64,000 bases of DNA from contig DASZXS010000042.1 of assembly GCA_035545735.1 (NCBI GenBank), positions 53,824-117,823 on the forward strand, given 5' to 3'. Below are positions 41,613 to 51,428 of this stretch, piece by piece. The notes beneath the pieces were generated by a model. It was not told the origin of the DNA. It was given only the letters and a program-made list of their open reading frames with translations, and did not search any database. The DNA is from JAJYKC01 sp035545735. Lineage in GTDB: Bacteria > Acidobacteriota > Terriglobia > Bryobacterales > Bryobacteraceae. How positions within the stretch are numbered: the first letter of the stretch is position 1; each line of letters begins with the position of its first letter. The position numbers were made by a program, and so were the translations under genes.

Positions 41613-42661
41613 ACACTCGGCCGGTCCTCGTGGTTGTCGGTGGTTTCCTCGGAGCGGGGAAGACCACACTGATTCTTTCGGCGGCGTCCCTTCTCGCAAA
41701 GCGCGGAAAACGCTCCGCCGTGATTTTGAATGACCAGGGAGGCGATTTGGTGGACACGCGGTTCGTGCGCCAATCCGGATTCGCCGCTGGAGAAGTGACA
41801 GGGGGCTGTTTTTGCTGCCGCTTCTCCGACCTGATTTCAGCGGCATCGGAGCTGCGCGCGCACTCCCCGGACGTGATCTTTGCCGAGCCCGTGGGGAGTT
41901 GTACGGACATCTCCGCCACCATCCTGCAGCCGCTGCGCCGGGATTTTCCAGCGGACTACCGCCTGGCTGCCTATACGGTGCTGGTTGACCCCGCTCAAGC
42001 CAATGCGCTCCGGCGCGCCGGCGCGAACCCCGACATGCGCTTCCTCTACGAAAAGCAGTTGGAGGAAGCCGACCTGGTTTGCCTGACCAAAGCCGACTTG
42101 GGGGAAACCGCGGAGTGTGGCGCCACCCCCAGCGTTTCTGTGAGCGCCAAAACCGGGGAAGGTGTGGAGGCCTGGCTTGACCGCGTGATCGCGGGCGACA
42201 TCCCCGCCGGCGGGCAGATTCTCGAAATTGACTATCAGCGCTATGCCGAAGCGGAGGCGGCCCTTGCCTGGTTGAACTGCGCCGCGACGGTCCGTCCAAG
42301 TCCTCCACTTTCTCCCGCGCAAGTCTTGGGGCCTCTGGTGGATGCGCTACAAGCGCGGCTGAACGCGGCGGGCATCCCGATCGCGCACCTGAAGGCCGTG
42401 GATGATTCTCCCGCCGGGTTCCTGAAGGCCGCGGTGACCGGCAATTCGCGGGAACCCGTGATCGAGGGCGCTTTCAGCGCCTCGCCCTCGGAGACGCATG
42501 AGCTGTTTATCAATCTGCGAGCCGTGGGGGAGCCCGATCTTGTCCGAAAGCTTGTCGAAGACGAAGTGCGGGCCCTGCCGGGTGAGATCAGCGTGGATCG
42601 CCTGGTTTGCTTCCGCCCATCGCCGCCGAAACCCGAGCGGCGAATTCCGGCTGTCGTGTAA
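41609..42661 (+). CDS. CobW/COG0523-family GTPase (metal chaperone type)
   Basis: This 350-residue protein carries the Walker A GGFLGAGKTT (11-20), the metal-binding CxCC motif GGCFCC (65-70) and the G-domain motifs DPAQAN-like and TKAD. CobW-type GTPases deliver zinc, cobalt or nickel to target proteins. Its C-terminal CobW_C region is diverged. It is coupled to the GH116 gene through an ATGA overlap, which is unusual. Its last 74 bases overlap the 3' end of the convergent hom gene. Confidence 0.85.
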   Translation: MNTRPVLVVVGGFLGAGKTTLILSAASLLAKRGKRSAVILNDQGGDLVDTRFVRQSGFAAGEVTGGCFCCRFSDLISAASELRAHSPDVIFAEPVGSCTDISATILQPLRRDFPADYRLAAYTVLVDPAQANALRRAGANPDMRFLYEKQLEEADLVCLTKADLGETAECGATPSVSVSAKTGEGVEAWLDRVIAGDIPAGGQILEIDYQRYAEAEAALAWLNCAATVRPSPPLSPAQVLGPLVDALQARLNAAGIPIAHLKAVDDSPAGFLKAAVTGNSREPVIEGAFSASPSETHELFINLRAVGEPDLVRKLVEDEVRALPGEISVDRLVCFRPSPPKPERRIPAVV

Positions 42662-43610
42662 TCTCCACGAGGTCGCTGAACAGCCCGTAGGCGGTCTGCT
42701 CGACTCCGGGATTAAGACAGACCGTCCCCAGGGTGCCCATCAAGTCCGTATGGAGAAGCAGCAAGTTGGACGATCCGGCGGGCGCGGCCAACAAGTCCGA
42801 ACTGTCCAGCACTTCGGCGCGCACCCGCAAACGCACTCCTCCGCCGGCGGTGCGCTTGCCGCGCGTCACCAGGCAAACGGTCTTGTCTTTGAGACGGAGA
42901 GCGTGCAGGCGCTCCGGTGTCAGACGCCCGATTCCACGCCGGTCCACGTCGAGCGGCGACACCCGCGCGTCCATGAGGACATTGGCCAGCGCCGCGCCTT
43001 TCACCGCGCTGTCCCATCCGTCGATATCGAATGCCGGGTCCGCTTCCGTGATACCCATCCTGCGCGCTTCCTCAATCCCCTCGTCAAGCGACCTCCCGCG
43101 CCGCATTGCCGCGATTGCCACGTTCGCCGTGGAATTCAGCAGGCCGGCGAATCCGTGGATCGTGACGCCGGGCAGAGTGCGGCGAACGAGATTGAATACC
43201 GGAGCGCCGTCCATTACCGTCGATTCAAAGCGAAATTGCAGGCCCGCGCGGGCGGCCTCCGCCCGAAGTTCCCGGTAGGCGTGCGCGATGGGGCCCTTAT
43301 TGGCGGTCACCGCGTGCATGCCGAGCGAAAATGCGGTCCGGATATGCGAAATGGCGGGTTCGCCATCGGCCGGGCTAAGAGGCGTAATCTCCACCAGCGT
43401 CTCCGCGCCGGAACGGGAAAGGAATTCTTCGATCGACGCGGCCGCTGGTCCAAACTCCGGTTCGATTGTAAGGCCGCCGGCGCGATAGGCCGTCCCGTGC
43501 CGTGCGGTGTGAATCCCGGTGATCGAAAACGGAAACTCGCCGCGTTTCCGCTCCAGGAGTTTCGCGAAGCTCTTCCCGACACTGCCGAAACCGATCAGCG
43601 CTAGTTTCAA
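42588..43610 (-). CDS. hom: Homoserine dehydrogenase-like oxidoreductase
   Basis: This 340-residue protein has the NAD(P) loop GFGSVG (8-13), the VTANKGP motif (about 105-111), and a C-terminal substrate domain with GLLNSTANV and EADPAFDIDGWDSA. These fit homoserine dehydrogenase, which makes homoserine for threonine and methionine. No ACT domain is visible, so threonine feedback is unlikely. The start is TTG at 43610, overlapping the DUF4139 stop by four bases. The 3' end overlaps the convergent CobW gene by 74 bases. Confidence 0.88.
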   Translation of the reverse strand: MKLALIGFGSVGKSFAKLLERKRGEFPFSITGIHTARHGTAYRAGGLTIEPEFGPAAASIEEFLSRSGAETLVEITPLSPADGEPAISHIRTAFSLGMHAVTANKGPIAHAYRELRAEAARAGLQFRFESTVMDGAPVFNLVRRTLPGVTIHGFAGLLNSTANVAIAAMRRGRSLDEGIEEARRMGITEADPAFDIDGWDSAVKGAALANVLMDARVSPLDVDRRGIGRLTPERLHALRLKDKTVCLVTRGKRTAGGGVRLRVRAEVLDSSDLLAAPAGSSNLLLLHTDLMGTLGTVCLNPGVEQTAYGLFSDLVEITRQPEFAARVSAAMGGSKPGDPR

Positions 43611-45613
43611 AATTCCAGTTTAGCGATCATCCCGTCGAGTTCCGCCTGCTGCGCGGCCAACTCTCCCTTGAGACGGCTGAGCCTGTCCCGCACTTCCGTG
43701 ATTTGAAGTTCGCGCGCAGCCAGTTGCTCAGCGTACTTGTCCACTTGCGCGGCTTGGCTCGCCACGGAACGCAGGCTGTCGATATTTTGGCGGATACGCT
43801 GCTCATCGGCGGCGGTATCGTTCAAAGCGGCCTCGGCGAGCCTCACGTCATTCGACGTAGCCGCGATTTTCTCCTTTTGCGCGCGGATACGCTCCAGAGT
43901 CCGGCGGGCTTCCTCGGAGATGTTCTTGTTGCGGGCATATTCGACAAGCACGCCCGGAGTGGCCTGCGAGACGGCGACCTCCATGCTATAAACCCGTTCC
44001 TCCTTCACCGCGAACGTCTGCGTTGACGCGGGATCGAGCTTGATTTCGAAGCGATAGGCGCTCGCGGTGGCCTCGACGGGCTTTTGACTCAGCAGTTTGT
44101 AGTCCGTGCGGCGGGGGTGCTCGATGATGAGCGACTTCGCTTTCTGGTCAATGTTCCGGATGGTGTAAGCGCGCGTTTCTTCCGCCGCCAGCCTGGTTTC
44201 GAGGATGCCGCGCTTAAGATGAATCGTCCGGACTACCTCCGCGGAGCTGTCCAATGTGGTGGTGATGCGCGTTCCCAGGTCCACCGCGTAGCTGATGAGT
44301 CGCTTGTCGCCGGCCTTGACCGTCGCGATGAGGGCCTCACCGCTATAGCCGTTGCCGTCGAAGACGGTGATGGGCCCGCCGTCCAGCGTTTTTCCCGTCG
44401 AATTGGTGATTTCCGCCGCGCTCATCGGGTTCGCGCCGCGTTCCTCCTGGTAGATCAGCAGTTTCCGGGCGTCGACGGTCTGCTGCAGGAAAGGCAGCAT
44501 CGCCGACTCGTTCTTCTTTACGGTCACCGGGGTGGAAAAACTGTACTCGAACAGGTCGCCGAGGTCGCGCCCTTCGCTCTGGGGAAGGACGCCGCTGCCG
44601 TTGAACGCGGGAGACGCTTCAACGTTCGCCAGCGCGCCCGTCCGTCCGGCCCCCATGAACGCTTGAGGTCTCACGGTCTTGAACCTTGCCTCTGGAGAAG
44701 GCACTGGCAGCGTCTTGTCGAGGACGCTCAATCCGGCCGACGGCTCGTAAACCGTGGGGTCTACGGCTACCTCATCGGGCAGCTCCATGGTGGGCCTCTG
44801 GAGAAATTTCGGCTCATAGAGCCGGCTGATGAACGATACGGGACGGCCGGAGACCACCGCCAGCTTTACGTTATTCCAGTCGTCTCCGGTGGTGTTGTCC
44901 ACAATCGCCCAGCCTTCGAGCATCGGTTCCATTTTTTCTCCAAAGACCAAGCGATAACTGGACTTCCAAACCGGAGCGGGAGTCATATAGCTGGCGGAGA
45001 TGTTCCGCTGGCCCGCGCCGGTCGAGTCAATGTAGACGCTGCGTTTTTCCCTGCTGCGGGCCTGGTCGAGCGCGTTCAGATAGTCCTTCAATTGAGATTG
45101 GATGCGCGAGTCGGCAAACCGGAGCGCGGCGATGCCGGAGAGATCGAACGTCCGCAAATCGCCATTGTCGAGAAGCAGCACCACCTGCTCGGCGGGCGAA
45201 CCCTTTTCCGGGGCGGGGACCGCGCGAGCGCCAACGATGGTCCCCTTCAGCGTCTCGGCGCCAAATTTCAGCTCCAGGGACGCGCCTTTCACCTGGTCGA
45301 GGAAGCTGCTGAGCGATTGGCTGCTCCCCAGCTTGAACGGAAAATCGGCCAGCTTCTTGTCGAGAGGCTCGCTCGAATCGTAGCGCAATCCCGTGATCTG
45401 GCTGCCGCTTAAGTCCCGGATGGCGAGGGATTTCAGCACGTCGTTCATCTCATCGGCCTTAAAATCGAGCCGTGCCGCTTCGCCCGCGCCCAAACGGCCG
45501 TGCCGCTCGAAATACGCAACGCCGCTCTTATAGAGAATGACCTGCCGCACCGGCAGCTCGGCGGCGTGGGCAAGCAGCGGGACTGCGCATAGAATCAGAA
45601 CCGGAGGCTTCAT
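43607..45613 (-). CDS. DUF4139-domain secreted or surface protein
   Basis: This 668-residue protein has a signal peptide (about 1-17, ending LLAHA), an N-terminal beta domain and a DUF4139-type region (about 200-560). A coiled-coil C-terminal tail spans about 575-668 (heptad-rich, with EEARRTLERIRAQKEKIAA and repeated Gln/Arg/Glu). The opening VRQVILYKSGVAYFERHG is typical of the family. Function is unknown; eukaryotic relatives are linked to mucoidy inhibition. It overlaps the hom TTG start, so the two are translationally linked. Confidence 0.75.
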   Translation of the reverse strand: MKPPVLILCAVPLLAHAAELPVRQVILYKSGVAYFERHGRLGAGEAARLDFKADEMNDVLKSLAIRDLSGSQITGLRYDSSEPLDKKLADFPFKLGSSQSLSSFLDQVKGASLELKFGAETLKGTIVGARAVPAPEKGSPAEQVVLLLDNGDLRTFDLSGIAALRFADSRIQSQLKDYLNALDQARSREKRSVYIDSTGAGQRNISASYMTPAPVWKSSYRLVFGEKMEPMLEGWAIVDNTTGDDWNNVKLAVVSGRPVSFISRLYEPKFLQRPTMELPDEVAVDPTVYEPSAGLSVLDKTLPVPSPEARFKTVRPQAFMGAGRTGALANVEASPAFNGSGVLPQSEGRDLGDLFEYSFSTPVTVKKNESAMLPFLQQTVDARKLLIYQEERGANPMSAAEITNSTGKTLDGGPITVFDGNGYSGEALIATVKAGDKRLISYAVDLGTRITTTLDSSAEVVRTIHLKRGILETRLAAEETRAYTIRNIDQKAKSLIIEHPRRTDYKLLSQKPVEATASAYRFEIKLDPASTQTFAVKEERVYSMEVAVSQATPGVLVEYARNKNISEEARRTLERIRAQKEKIAATSNDVRLAEAALNDTAADEQRIRQNIDSLRSVASQAAQVDKYAEQLAARELQITEVRDRLSRLKGELAAQQAELDGMIAKLEF

Positions 45614-45665
45614 TGTTTTCTTCTCCCATCTCGTTCATTCCCCCACTTCGATATTCCTTTCAAAT

Positions 45666-46079
45666 TTATTCGCCGATCACTTTGATCACGACGCGCTTGG
45701 GCCGCTGGCCATCGAATTCGGCGTAATAAATCTGCTGCCACGGTCCGAAATCGAGCCTCCCCGCCGTGACGGGAACAATCACCTGGTGATGCACCAGCAG
45801 GCTTTTCAGATGGGCGTCGCCATTGGTTTCCCCGGTCCGGTGGTGGCGGTAATTCTCGCGGAACGGGGCCAGGTCCTCCAGCCACTCGTCGATGTCGGAA
45901 AGAAGTCCGTCCTCGGCGTCGTTCACCCAAACCCCCGCGGTGATGTGCATGGCCGAAACCAGCAGCATTCCCTCCTGGATGCCGCTCGCGGCGAGCGCTT
46001 TCTCCGCGTCCGCGGTTATGTTGATGAATTCCCGCTTTTTCTTCGTTCGAAAGGTGAGATATTCCGTGTGGCTAAGCAT
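45666..46079 (-). CDS. yjbQ: YjbQ/UPF0047-family protein
   Basis: This 137-residue protein matches the YjbQ family, with HITAGVWVNDAEDGL and YRHHRTGETNGDAHLKSLL (the His and Gly pattern of this group) and a final WQQIYYAEFDG. E. coli YjbQ has thiamin-phosphate-synthase-like activity in vitro. Gene start MLSHTEYLT at 46079. It lies 52 bases after the DUF4139 start, on the same strand, but not obviously in one operon. Confidence 0.88.
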   Translation of the reverse strand: MLSHTEYLTFRTKKKREFINITADAEKALAASGIQEGMLLVSAMHITAGVWVNDAEDGLLSDIDEWLEDLAPFRENYRHHRTGETNGDAHLKSLLVHHQVIVPVTAGRLDFGPWQQIYYAEFDGQRPKRVVIKVIGE

Positions 46080-46193
46080 GTTCGTAGCCGATGATACAGT
46101 AAGAAGTTGGCTGGGCGGTGTTCCCGCAACGCCTTGAGGGGGAGCTTGAATATTCGAATTTCGACCTTGTGGGACGCGCGCCGGGAGAAACGC

Positions 46194-47549
46194 GTGGTCC
46201 GCTCCGCGGTAATCCTTGCCCTGCTGACGGCGGGATTGTCGACCGCGCAGACGACCGATCAGGGCGAACAGGACGAGTACCAGGGGCCGCAGATTTTGAG
46301 CCGCACCGCGTCCGAGGCCGGGGAGCGCGGCGGGGCGCCCATTTCTTTCCGCCCCTATGGAAACGTGGCCTATGTCTATGACAGCGGCCTGCTCGCCGAT
46401 ACGGTGAATTCTCAAGGGCAGTTGATCAACCCCGGCGCGCAGCAGGGAATCGACGCCGGTTTTGGCGTCATCGGCTCGCGGCGGTGGCGTTTTGACCAAA
46501 TAAGCCTCGACTATCACGGCAACTATACGCATTATTCTCCCGATGCGTTCTTTAACGGCACCACCCAATACCTCGGGTTGAACTATACCCACGTCTTTTC
46601 GCCGCGATGGAACATCACACTTCGCGAAAACGGAGGCGTCAGTCCGTACAGTTACGGGCAGCTCGCCTATGTGCCGATGATCACGCCCGGATTGAACGGC
46701 GTTCCCACGAACGAGCTGTTTGACAACCGCACGATTTTCAGCCAGAGCGGAGTGGACTTCACCTACCAGCGGACCCGGCGTCTCTCCTTTCAGTTCGGCG
46801 GCGACGGATTCCTGGTGCGCCGCCGCTCCACCGCGCTCGCCGGCCTGAACGGCGGGGACGGACACTTTGACGTGGCATACCGCTTTTCGAAAAAGCAAAC
46901 TCTTACGGCAAACTTCTCCTACGCCTACTATGGCTACCAAAGGGCGTTCGGGAACGCCAACACCGAAACGTTGAATCTGGGATACGCTGTTACGCTCGGA
47001 CGGTATTGGAACCTGTCGCTGCAAGCCGGGGTGGCGCGCACGAACAATCTCGGCTTGACGCAGATCCCCTACGATCCCGCGATCGCCGCGATTGTGGGTC
47101 CGGGATACACGACCGTTGTGATCAATCCTACCCGCTACGTCCCCTTGGGCGCGGTAAGTCTTGGACGCAGGTTTGAAAGGGCTTCGCTCACCTTCCTCTA
47201 TTCGCGAGCTGTCTCGCCGGGAAACGGCGTTTACCTGTTATCGCTAGGCCAGACGGCCAACATCAATTACTCGTATGTCGCTCTCAAGGCACTTACGTTC
47301 TCTTTCTTTGGCGGCTACAGCGACCTTGATTCCCTCGGCCAGCAGATCAGCGCCTACCGCAGCCTCAACACGGGCGCGGGAGCCACGTATAAGTTGGGCC
47401 GGTCGGTTTTTGCGACCTTCCGGTACGACTACCGGCACTACAATGCCGGAGGTTTGCAGGGCGTCGGAGGGCAGTTCCAAAAGAACGAAAACCGGCTATC
47501 GCTGGGCCTTGCCTTCAGCCCCGGCGAGAAGCCTCTGCCGATCTGGTAA
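46194..47549 (+). CDS. Outer-membrane beta-barrel protein
   Basis: This 451-residue protein starts at GTG 46194, with GGGAG six bases upstream, and has a signal peptide (MVRSAVILALLTAGLSTAQ). The rest is aromatic-rich alternating beta strands (FQFGGDGFLVRRRS, QTLTANFSYAYYGY, FATFRYDYRHY), as in outer-membrane barrels of acidobacteria. Substrate unknown. It is divergent from yjbQ and followed three bases later by a small membrane protein. Export or surface polysaccharide roles are possible but not shown. Confidence 0.65.
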   Translation: MVRSAVILALLTAGLSTAQTTDQGEQDEYQGPQILSRTASEAGERGGAPISFRPYGNVAYVYDSGLLADTVNSQGQLINPGAQQGIDAGFGVIGSRRWRFDQISLDYHGNYTHYSPDAFFNGTTQYLGLNYTHVFSPRWNITLRENGGVSPYSYGQLAYVPMITPGLNGVPTNELFDNRTIFSQSGVDFTYQRTRRLSFQFGGDGFLVRRRSTALAGLNGGDGHFDVAYRFSKKQTLTANFSYAYYGYQRAFGNANTETLNLGYAVTLGRYWNLSLQAGVARTNNLGLTQIPYDPAIAAIVGPGYTTVVINPTRYVPLGAVSLGRRFERASLTFLYSRAVSPGNGVYLLSLGQTANINYSYVALKALTFSFFGGYSDLDSLGQQISAYRSLNTGAGATYKLGRSVFATFRYDYRHYNAGGLQGVGGQFQKNENRLSLGLAFSPGEKPLPIW

Positions 47550-47552
47550 ACC

Positions 47553-47837
47553 GTGGTTAAGACGGCCAAGCGCGGGGCACTGATCGTGGCGATTCTCGCG
47601 GCGGCGCTCTATGCGGGAGACTTTCTTTCGTTGTGGCTGCGGATCCCCAATCGCCCCCAAACCCAACAGATACAGGTTCGTCCTTATTATGCCGTTCCGC
47701 AAAAGGACCGCCGCAACGAGGAGTTGATTTTTCTGGACCCAAAGCCCGAGGTTTGTGTCAATTCGCTTCTTCCGGAAATGGGACACCGGCCATGCTGGTA
47801 TCTGCGAAAGCATGTCCAGCAGCGGATCGATCTGTGA
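47553..47837 (+). CDS. Small single-pass membrane protein, unrecognised
   Basis: This 94-residue protein starts at GTG 47553. It has one N-terminal membrane segment (about residues 8-32) and a periplasmic part with two Cys (EVCVNSLLPEMGHRPCW, about 67-82) that could form a disulfide. It follows the barrel gene with a three-base gap, so the two probably work together. I do not recognise the family. Confidence 0.6.
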   Translation: MVKTAKRGALIVAILAAALYAGDFLSLWLRIPNRPQTQQIQVRPYYAVPQKDRRNEELIFLDPKPEVCVNSLLPEMGHRPCWYLRKHVQQRIDL

Positions 47838-47865
47838 ATCGCCCGTGGCTCCTTTAACATAGACT

Positions 47866-50028
47866 TTGGCCTCCACCGTTGCGACTCCCGCCTCGCGCTG
47901 GACTTCGTTCCTGAAGACGGTTACGCGTTTCGAAAAGGAAAAAATCGCGCCGTGGATTGCTCTCCGCAATGCTGCCGGCGTGGCGATTCCTCTGGCGGCG
48001 GGCTATCTTTTGGGATCGCCTCGCGCCGGGCTGGCGCTGGCCAGCGGCGGGTTGAACGTTTCGTTCTCGGACAGCCATGAACCGCATGCGCGCCGGGCGC
48101 GGCGCATGCTGGCCGCGAGCCTGCTGGTGGGCCTTGCGGCATTCGCCGGCGGGATTGTAGGCCGGAGCGCGCCACTGGTCACGGTGGTGGCGGGCCTGGC
48201 GGCATTTCCGGCAGGCCTGGTGGTGACGCTTGGGGCGGCCGCGGCGGATCTGGCGCTGCTGAGCCTGTGCCTGGTGATCGTGTACGCGGCGGTGCCTCTC
48301 TCTCCGCACGAGGCCGCATACGCCGGGCTGCTGGCCGCCGCGGGAGGCATTTTTCAGACCGTCCTCTCATTGCTGTTCTGGCCGCTGCGGCGCTTTACGC
48401 CTGTGCGGAACGCCTTGGGCAGCCTGTTCCGCGAACTGGCTCGGACCGTAGATGCGCCCATTGATGCGTCGGAACCGCCCCCCGCGAGCCTGCAGCGCAC
48501 GGAGGCGAGGGCGGCGCTGGCGCCGCTCGACAGCAACCGGGCCATCGAAGCACAAAGGTACCGCATGCTGCTCAGCGAGGCCGAACGTTTGCTGCTCAGC
48601 ATCCTGGCCTTGAGGCGGATCCGGTCCCGGATGCGCCGCGAACTCCCGGACGAGCCCGCGCTGCGCTCGATCGAGCGGTTCTTCGTAGCTTGCTCGGCTG
48701 TTCTGACGTCGATCGCGTCGGCCTTGACCACCGGTGATCCCGCCGCCGCGCTGCCGGAGCGGTTGGGGGAGTTGCAGGCCCAGACCAGGAGTTTTCGCGA
48801 GATGCGTCCGCCGGATGACCCCGTCGCCTCGGCCATGCTGGACGATGCGCGCCGCCAGATGGACGCGATCGCCGGCCAGCTTCGAGCGGGCGTGGAGCTT
48901 TCCTCCACCGCGACGCAAGCCGGTCTCTCCGCGTTCGAGCTGCGGGAAGCGCTGATTCCCCGGACCTTGCGCGTCGCCAGCGCGGTCTCCATTCTGCGCG
49001 CGAATCTCAACCTGGATTCGGCCTCTTTCCGGCATGCCGTCCGGTTGGCGGTCTGCGTTGCGGCTGGAGAGGCCATCGCCCATCTTCTCGGGCTCGAGCG
49101 CTCTTACTGGCTGCCCATGACCATCGCCATCGTTCTCAGGCCGGACTTCGCCACCACTTTCAGCCGTGGAGTCCTCCGCCTTACCGGAACCCTGGCCGGG
49201 CTCGCTCTGTCTACCTTTCTGTTCTGGGCGTTGCCCTCCAGTCCCGCCACGGACATCTCGCTGATCACGGTGATGATGTTCGTGCTGCGCTGTTTCGGCC
49301 CGGCAAACTATGGGATCTTCGCCGTGGCGATCACCGCGCTGATCGTGCTTCTCATTGGGATTACCGGCGTTGCGCCTTCCGGAGTCATCGCGGCCCGCGG
49401 CCTGAACACGGTCGCCGGCGGATTGATTGCTCTCGCCGCCTACCGGCTGTGGCCCACCTGGGAGCGTAAGCACGTAGGGGAGGTGCTGGCGGCGATGCTC
49501 GACGCCTATCGCGACTATTTCCGCATGGTTCGGGAAAACTATATCCACGCCGAAGGCCGTCCGTCCGTCGAAACGGAACCGGTCCGCCTGGCCGGGCGTC
49601 TGGCGCGCTCCAATCTGGAGGCCTCCATGGACCGGCTTGCCGTCGAGCCGGGAACCAGCCCCGATGTCCTTCGCCTCCTCTCCGGCATCCTGGCGAGTTC
49701 CCATCGCCTGATTCATGCGGTGATGTCGCTTGAGGCCGGCCTCGCGGCCAGCGCTCCGGTGCCCGCGCGCGCGGCGTTTCGCACCTTCGCCGACCACGTC
49801 GAATTCACTCTCTACTATCTGGCGGCGGCCTTGCGCGGCTCGCCGCTCACCGCGGGCATGCTGCCGGACTTGCGCGAAGATCACCAGTTGCTGGTTTCGT
49901 CCGGCGATCCCTATACCGCCCGCTACGCTCTGGTGAACGTGGAAACCGACCGCATCACGAACAGCCTCAACACCATCTCGATGCAGATTCTTGCCGTCAT
50001 CGAGCTGGGCGGGCTGGCGCAGACCTGA
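47866..50028 (+). CDS. FUSC/YccS-like integral membrane protein
   Basis: This 720-residue protein has two blocks of membrane helices (about 35-165 and 395-525) separated by a helical cytoplasmic domain (about 180-380) and followed by another soluble domain (about 535-715). This is the FUSC/YccS layout, related to p-hydroxybenzoate efflux AaeB. The start is uncertain: TTG at 47866 is the best in-frame candidate and no ATG is near. It lies 28 bases after the small membrane protein. Export of aromatic acids is only a guess. Confidence 0.7.
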   Translation: MASTVATPASRWTSFLKTVTRFEKEKIAPWIALRNAAGVAIPLAAGYLLGSPRAGLALASGGLNVSFSDSHEPHARRARRMLAASLLVGLAAFAGGIVGRSAPLVTVVAGLAAFPAGLVVTLGAAAADLALLSLCLVIVYAAVPLSPHEAAYAGLLAAAGGIFQTVLSLLFWPLRRFTPVRNALGSLFRELARTVDAPIDASEPPPASLQRTEARAALAPLDSNRAIEAQRYRMLLSEAERLLLSILALRRIRSRMRRELPDEPALRSIERFFVACSAVLTSIASALTTGDPAAALPERLGELQAQTRSFREMRPPDDPVASAMLDDARRQMDAIAGQLRAGVELSSTATQAGLSAFELREALIPRTLRVASAVSILRANLNLDSASFRHAVRLAVCVAAGEAIAHLLGLERSYWLPMTIAIVLRPDFATTFSRGVLRLTGTLAGLALSTFLFWALPSSPATDISLITVMMFVLRCFGPANYGIFAVAITALIVLLIGITGVAPSGVIAARGLNTVAGGLIALAAYRLWPTWERKHVGEVLAAMLDAYRDYFRMVRENYIHAEGRPSVETEPVRLAGRLARSNLEASMDRLAVEPGTSPDVLRLLSGILASSHRLIHAVMSLEAGLAASAPVPARAAFRTFADHVEFTLYYLAAALRGSPLTAGMLPDLREDHQLLVSSGDPYTARYALVNVETDRITNSLNTISMQILAVIELGGLAQT

Positions 50029-50051
50029 CCCGTGCCCTCGCCGCCGGCCTC

Positions 50052-51425
50052 TTACTGCGGCAAAACATCTGGCTCCATCTTCACGCGTAAGGGCAGGTCG
50101 ATGGCGGGGGCGCCCGATACCTCGACGTGAACCGTAACCGTCTGCCATTCCGGTCCGGTGGTGGGAGGCGTGCCGAGATATAGCTCCACGGGTACATTCT
50201 CGTTCGCGCCGGCGGGGTAGCTGCCGGTCCCGGCTTTTACCGTCCACGCGCCAGGCAGGTTCACCGACACCTTCGCGACCCGCTCCTCGCTGCTTTTGTT
50301 GTGGATCAATACCGGTAGCGACAGCCGCGAGGAAGTGCCTGCGCTCACCTCCGGCTGGAGAAGCGCGGACAGCCGCTCGATTCCATGCGCCGGCCAAAAC
50401 CGGCGGTAGAATGCCCAGGGGCCGCCGAATTCAGCCGAAACGCCGGCCGCTTCGAGCGGATGGTATCCGGGCGGCGCGGCGTAGGGAATCGGGTCCGGAG
50501 TGATTCCCTGAAAAATATCGCCCGCGATGTCGCCGCCGACCAGCGATTTGCCGAATACGAAGCGCGCCGGGTCCATAAAGAAGACTTTGTAGTCATCTTT
50601 ATCGATAGCCGTCCTGGCCATCTGCCCGCTGTCCCCCTGGGTCAAGTGAAAGGCCATCTCCTGCGCGGCAAGTTTGTAGTAGGGAAGCCCGCGCGCCGGA
50701 CTAACGTCCCGATTGGAATACTGTGGCCCTTTTCCGTCGAGGAATTCGAAATGGGACGCGTCGGAGAAATAATAGATTTTCTTGGGCTGCCACGGCTGCA
50801 GTCCTTCGGTAAGATTACCGATGCCGTTGCGGTCGCGCGGCGGCGTGACCTGCTCGGGAAACATCGTGGGATCGCCGGCCATGTCAAAGGCTTCCGTCGC
50901 GATCACCGAAGCTGCCTGGTGGTCGCCGTGATTCTCGCCGGCCGAATAGAGAGGAAGCCAGCTTAAGATCACCTCCGGACGGGTGAGCCTCACCAGCCGC
51001 ACCGCCTGCCATAGCGCATCGCCGTGGTTCCAGGTCTCGAGCGATCGCAGAACATCCTGACCCGGCGTGTCCGGTCCACCGAGGAACCAGACATTCATGA
51101 CGCCGAACGATGCCAGAGCCTTTCGTCCCTCAATTTCGCGAACGGCGCCCAGCGAGGCAGCCTGCGCCATACTCACGGAGTTGCCGCCGCCATTGCCGCG
51201 CGTCCCGAAAATGACGGCGACGCGCTTGTGCTCATCGAAAATTGCGCGAGCCACATAGCCGCCGATCTGCGTTTCATCGTCCGGATGGGCGACGATCAGC
51301 AGAATGTCCGCCTTGTAGCGGTCGTCGGGCGGCGGGTTTTTCGGATGCATCCCGCTCTCCGCCGCCGCGCATACACCCGGGAGAAGCGCGGCCGAAGCCG
51401 CGAGAACCAGCCAGAGTTTATTCAT
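50052..51425 (-). CDS. Secreted PIG-L/LmbE-family deacetylase
   Basis: This 457-residue protein has a signal peptide (about 1-20). The zinc motif AHPDDE (46-51) and the ENHGDHQ motif of PIG-L type N-deacetylases are present. A C-terminal beta domain (about 345-450, VLIHNKSSEERVAKVSVNLPG) resembles NEW3-like carbohydrate-associated modules. It should deacetylate N-acetyl sugars. It begins three bases after the TonB receptor stop, so receptor and deacetylase form a pair, suggesting use of amino-sugar glycans. Confidence 0.85.
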   Translation of the reverse strand: MNKLWLVLAASAALLPGVCAAAESGMHPKNPPPDDRYKADILLIVAHPDDETQIGGYVARAIFDEHKRVAVIFGTRGNGGGNSVSMAQAASLGAVREIEGRKALASFGVMNVWFLGGPDTPGQDVLRSLETWNHGDALWQAVRLVRLTRPEVILSWLPLYSAGENHGDHQAASVIATEAFDMAGDPTMFPEQVTPPRDRNGIGNLTEGLQPWQPKKIYYFSDASHFEFLDGKGPQYSNRDVSPARGLPYYKLAAQEMAFHLTQGDSGQMARTAIDKDDYKVFFMDPARFVFGKSLVGGDIAGDIFQGITPDPIPYAAPPGYHPLEAAGVSAEFGGPWAFYRRFWPAHGIERLSALLQPEVSAGTSSRLSLPVLIHNKSSEERVAKVSVNLPGAWTVKAGTGSYPAGANENVPVELYLGTPPTTGPEWQTVTVHVEVSGAPAIDLPLRVKMEPDVLPQ

Positions 51426-51428
51426 TCG

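Noticed and set aside
48367..50397. Long open frame antisense to the FUSC-like gene
   Set aside because: Low-complexity Arg/Gly/Ala composition with no recognisable motif; the plus-strand reading has clear membrane helices.
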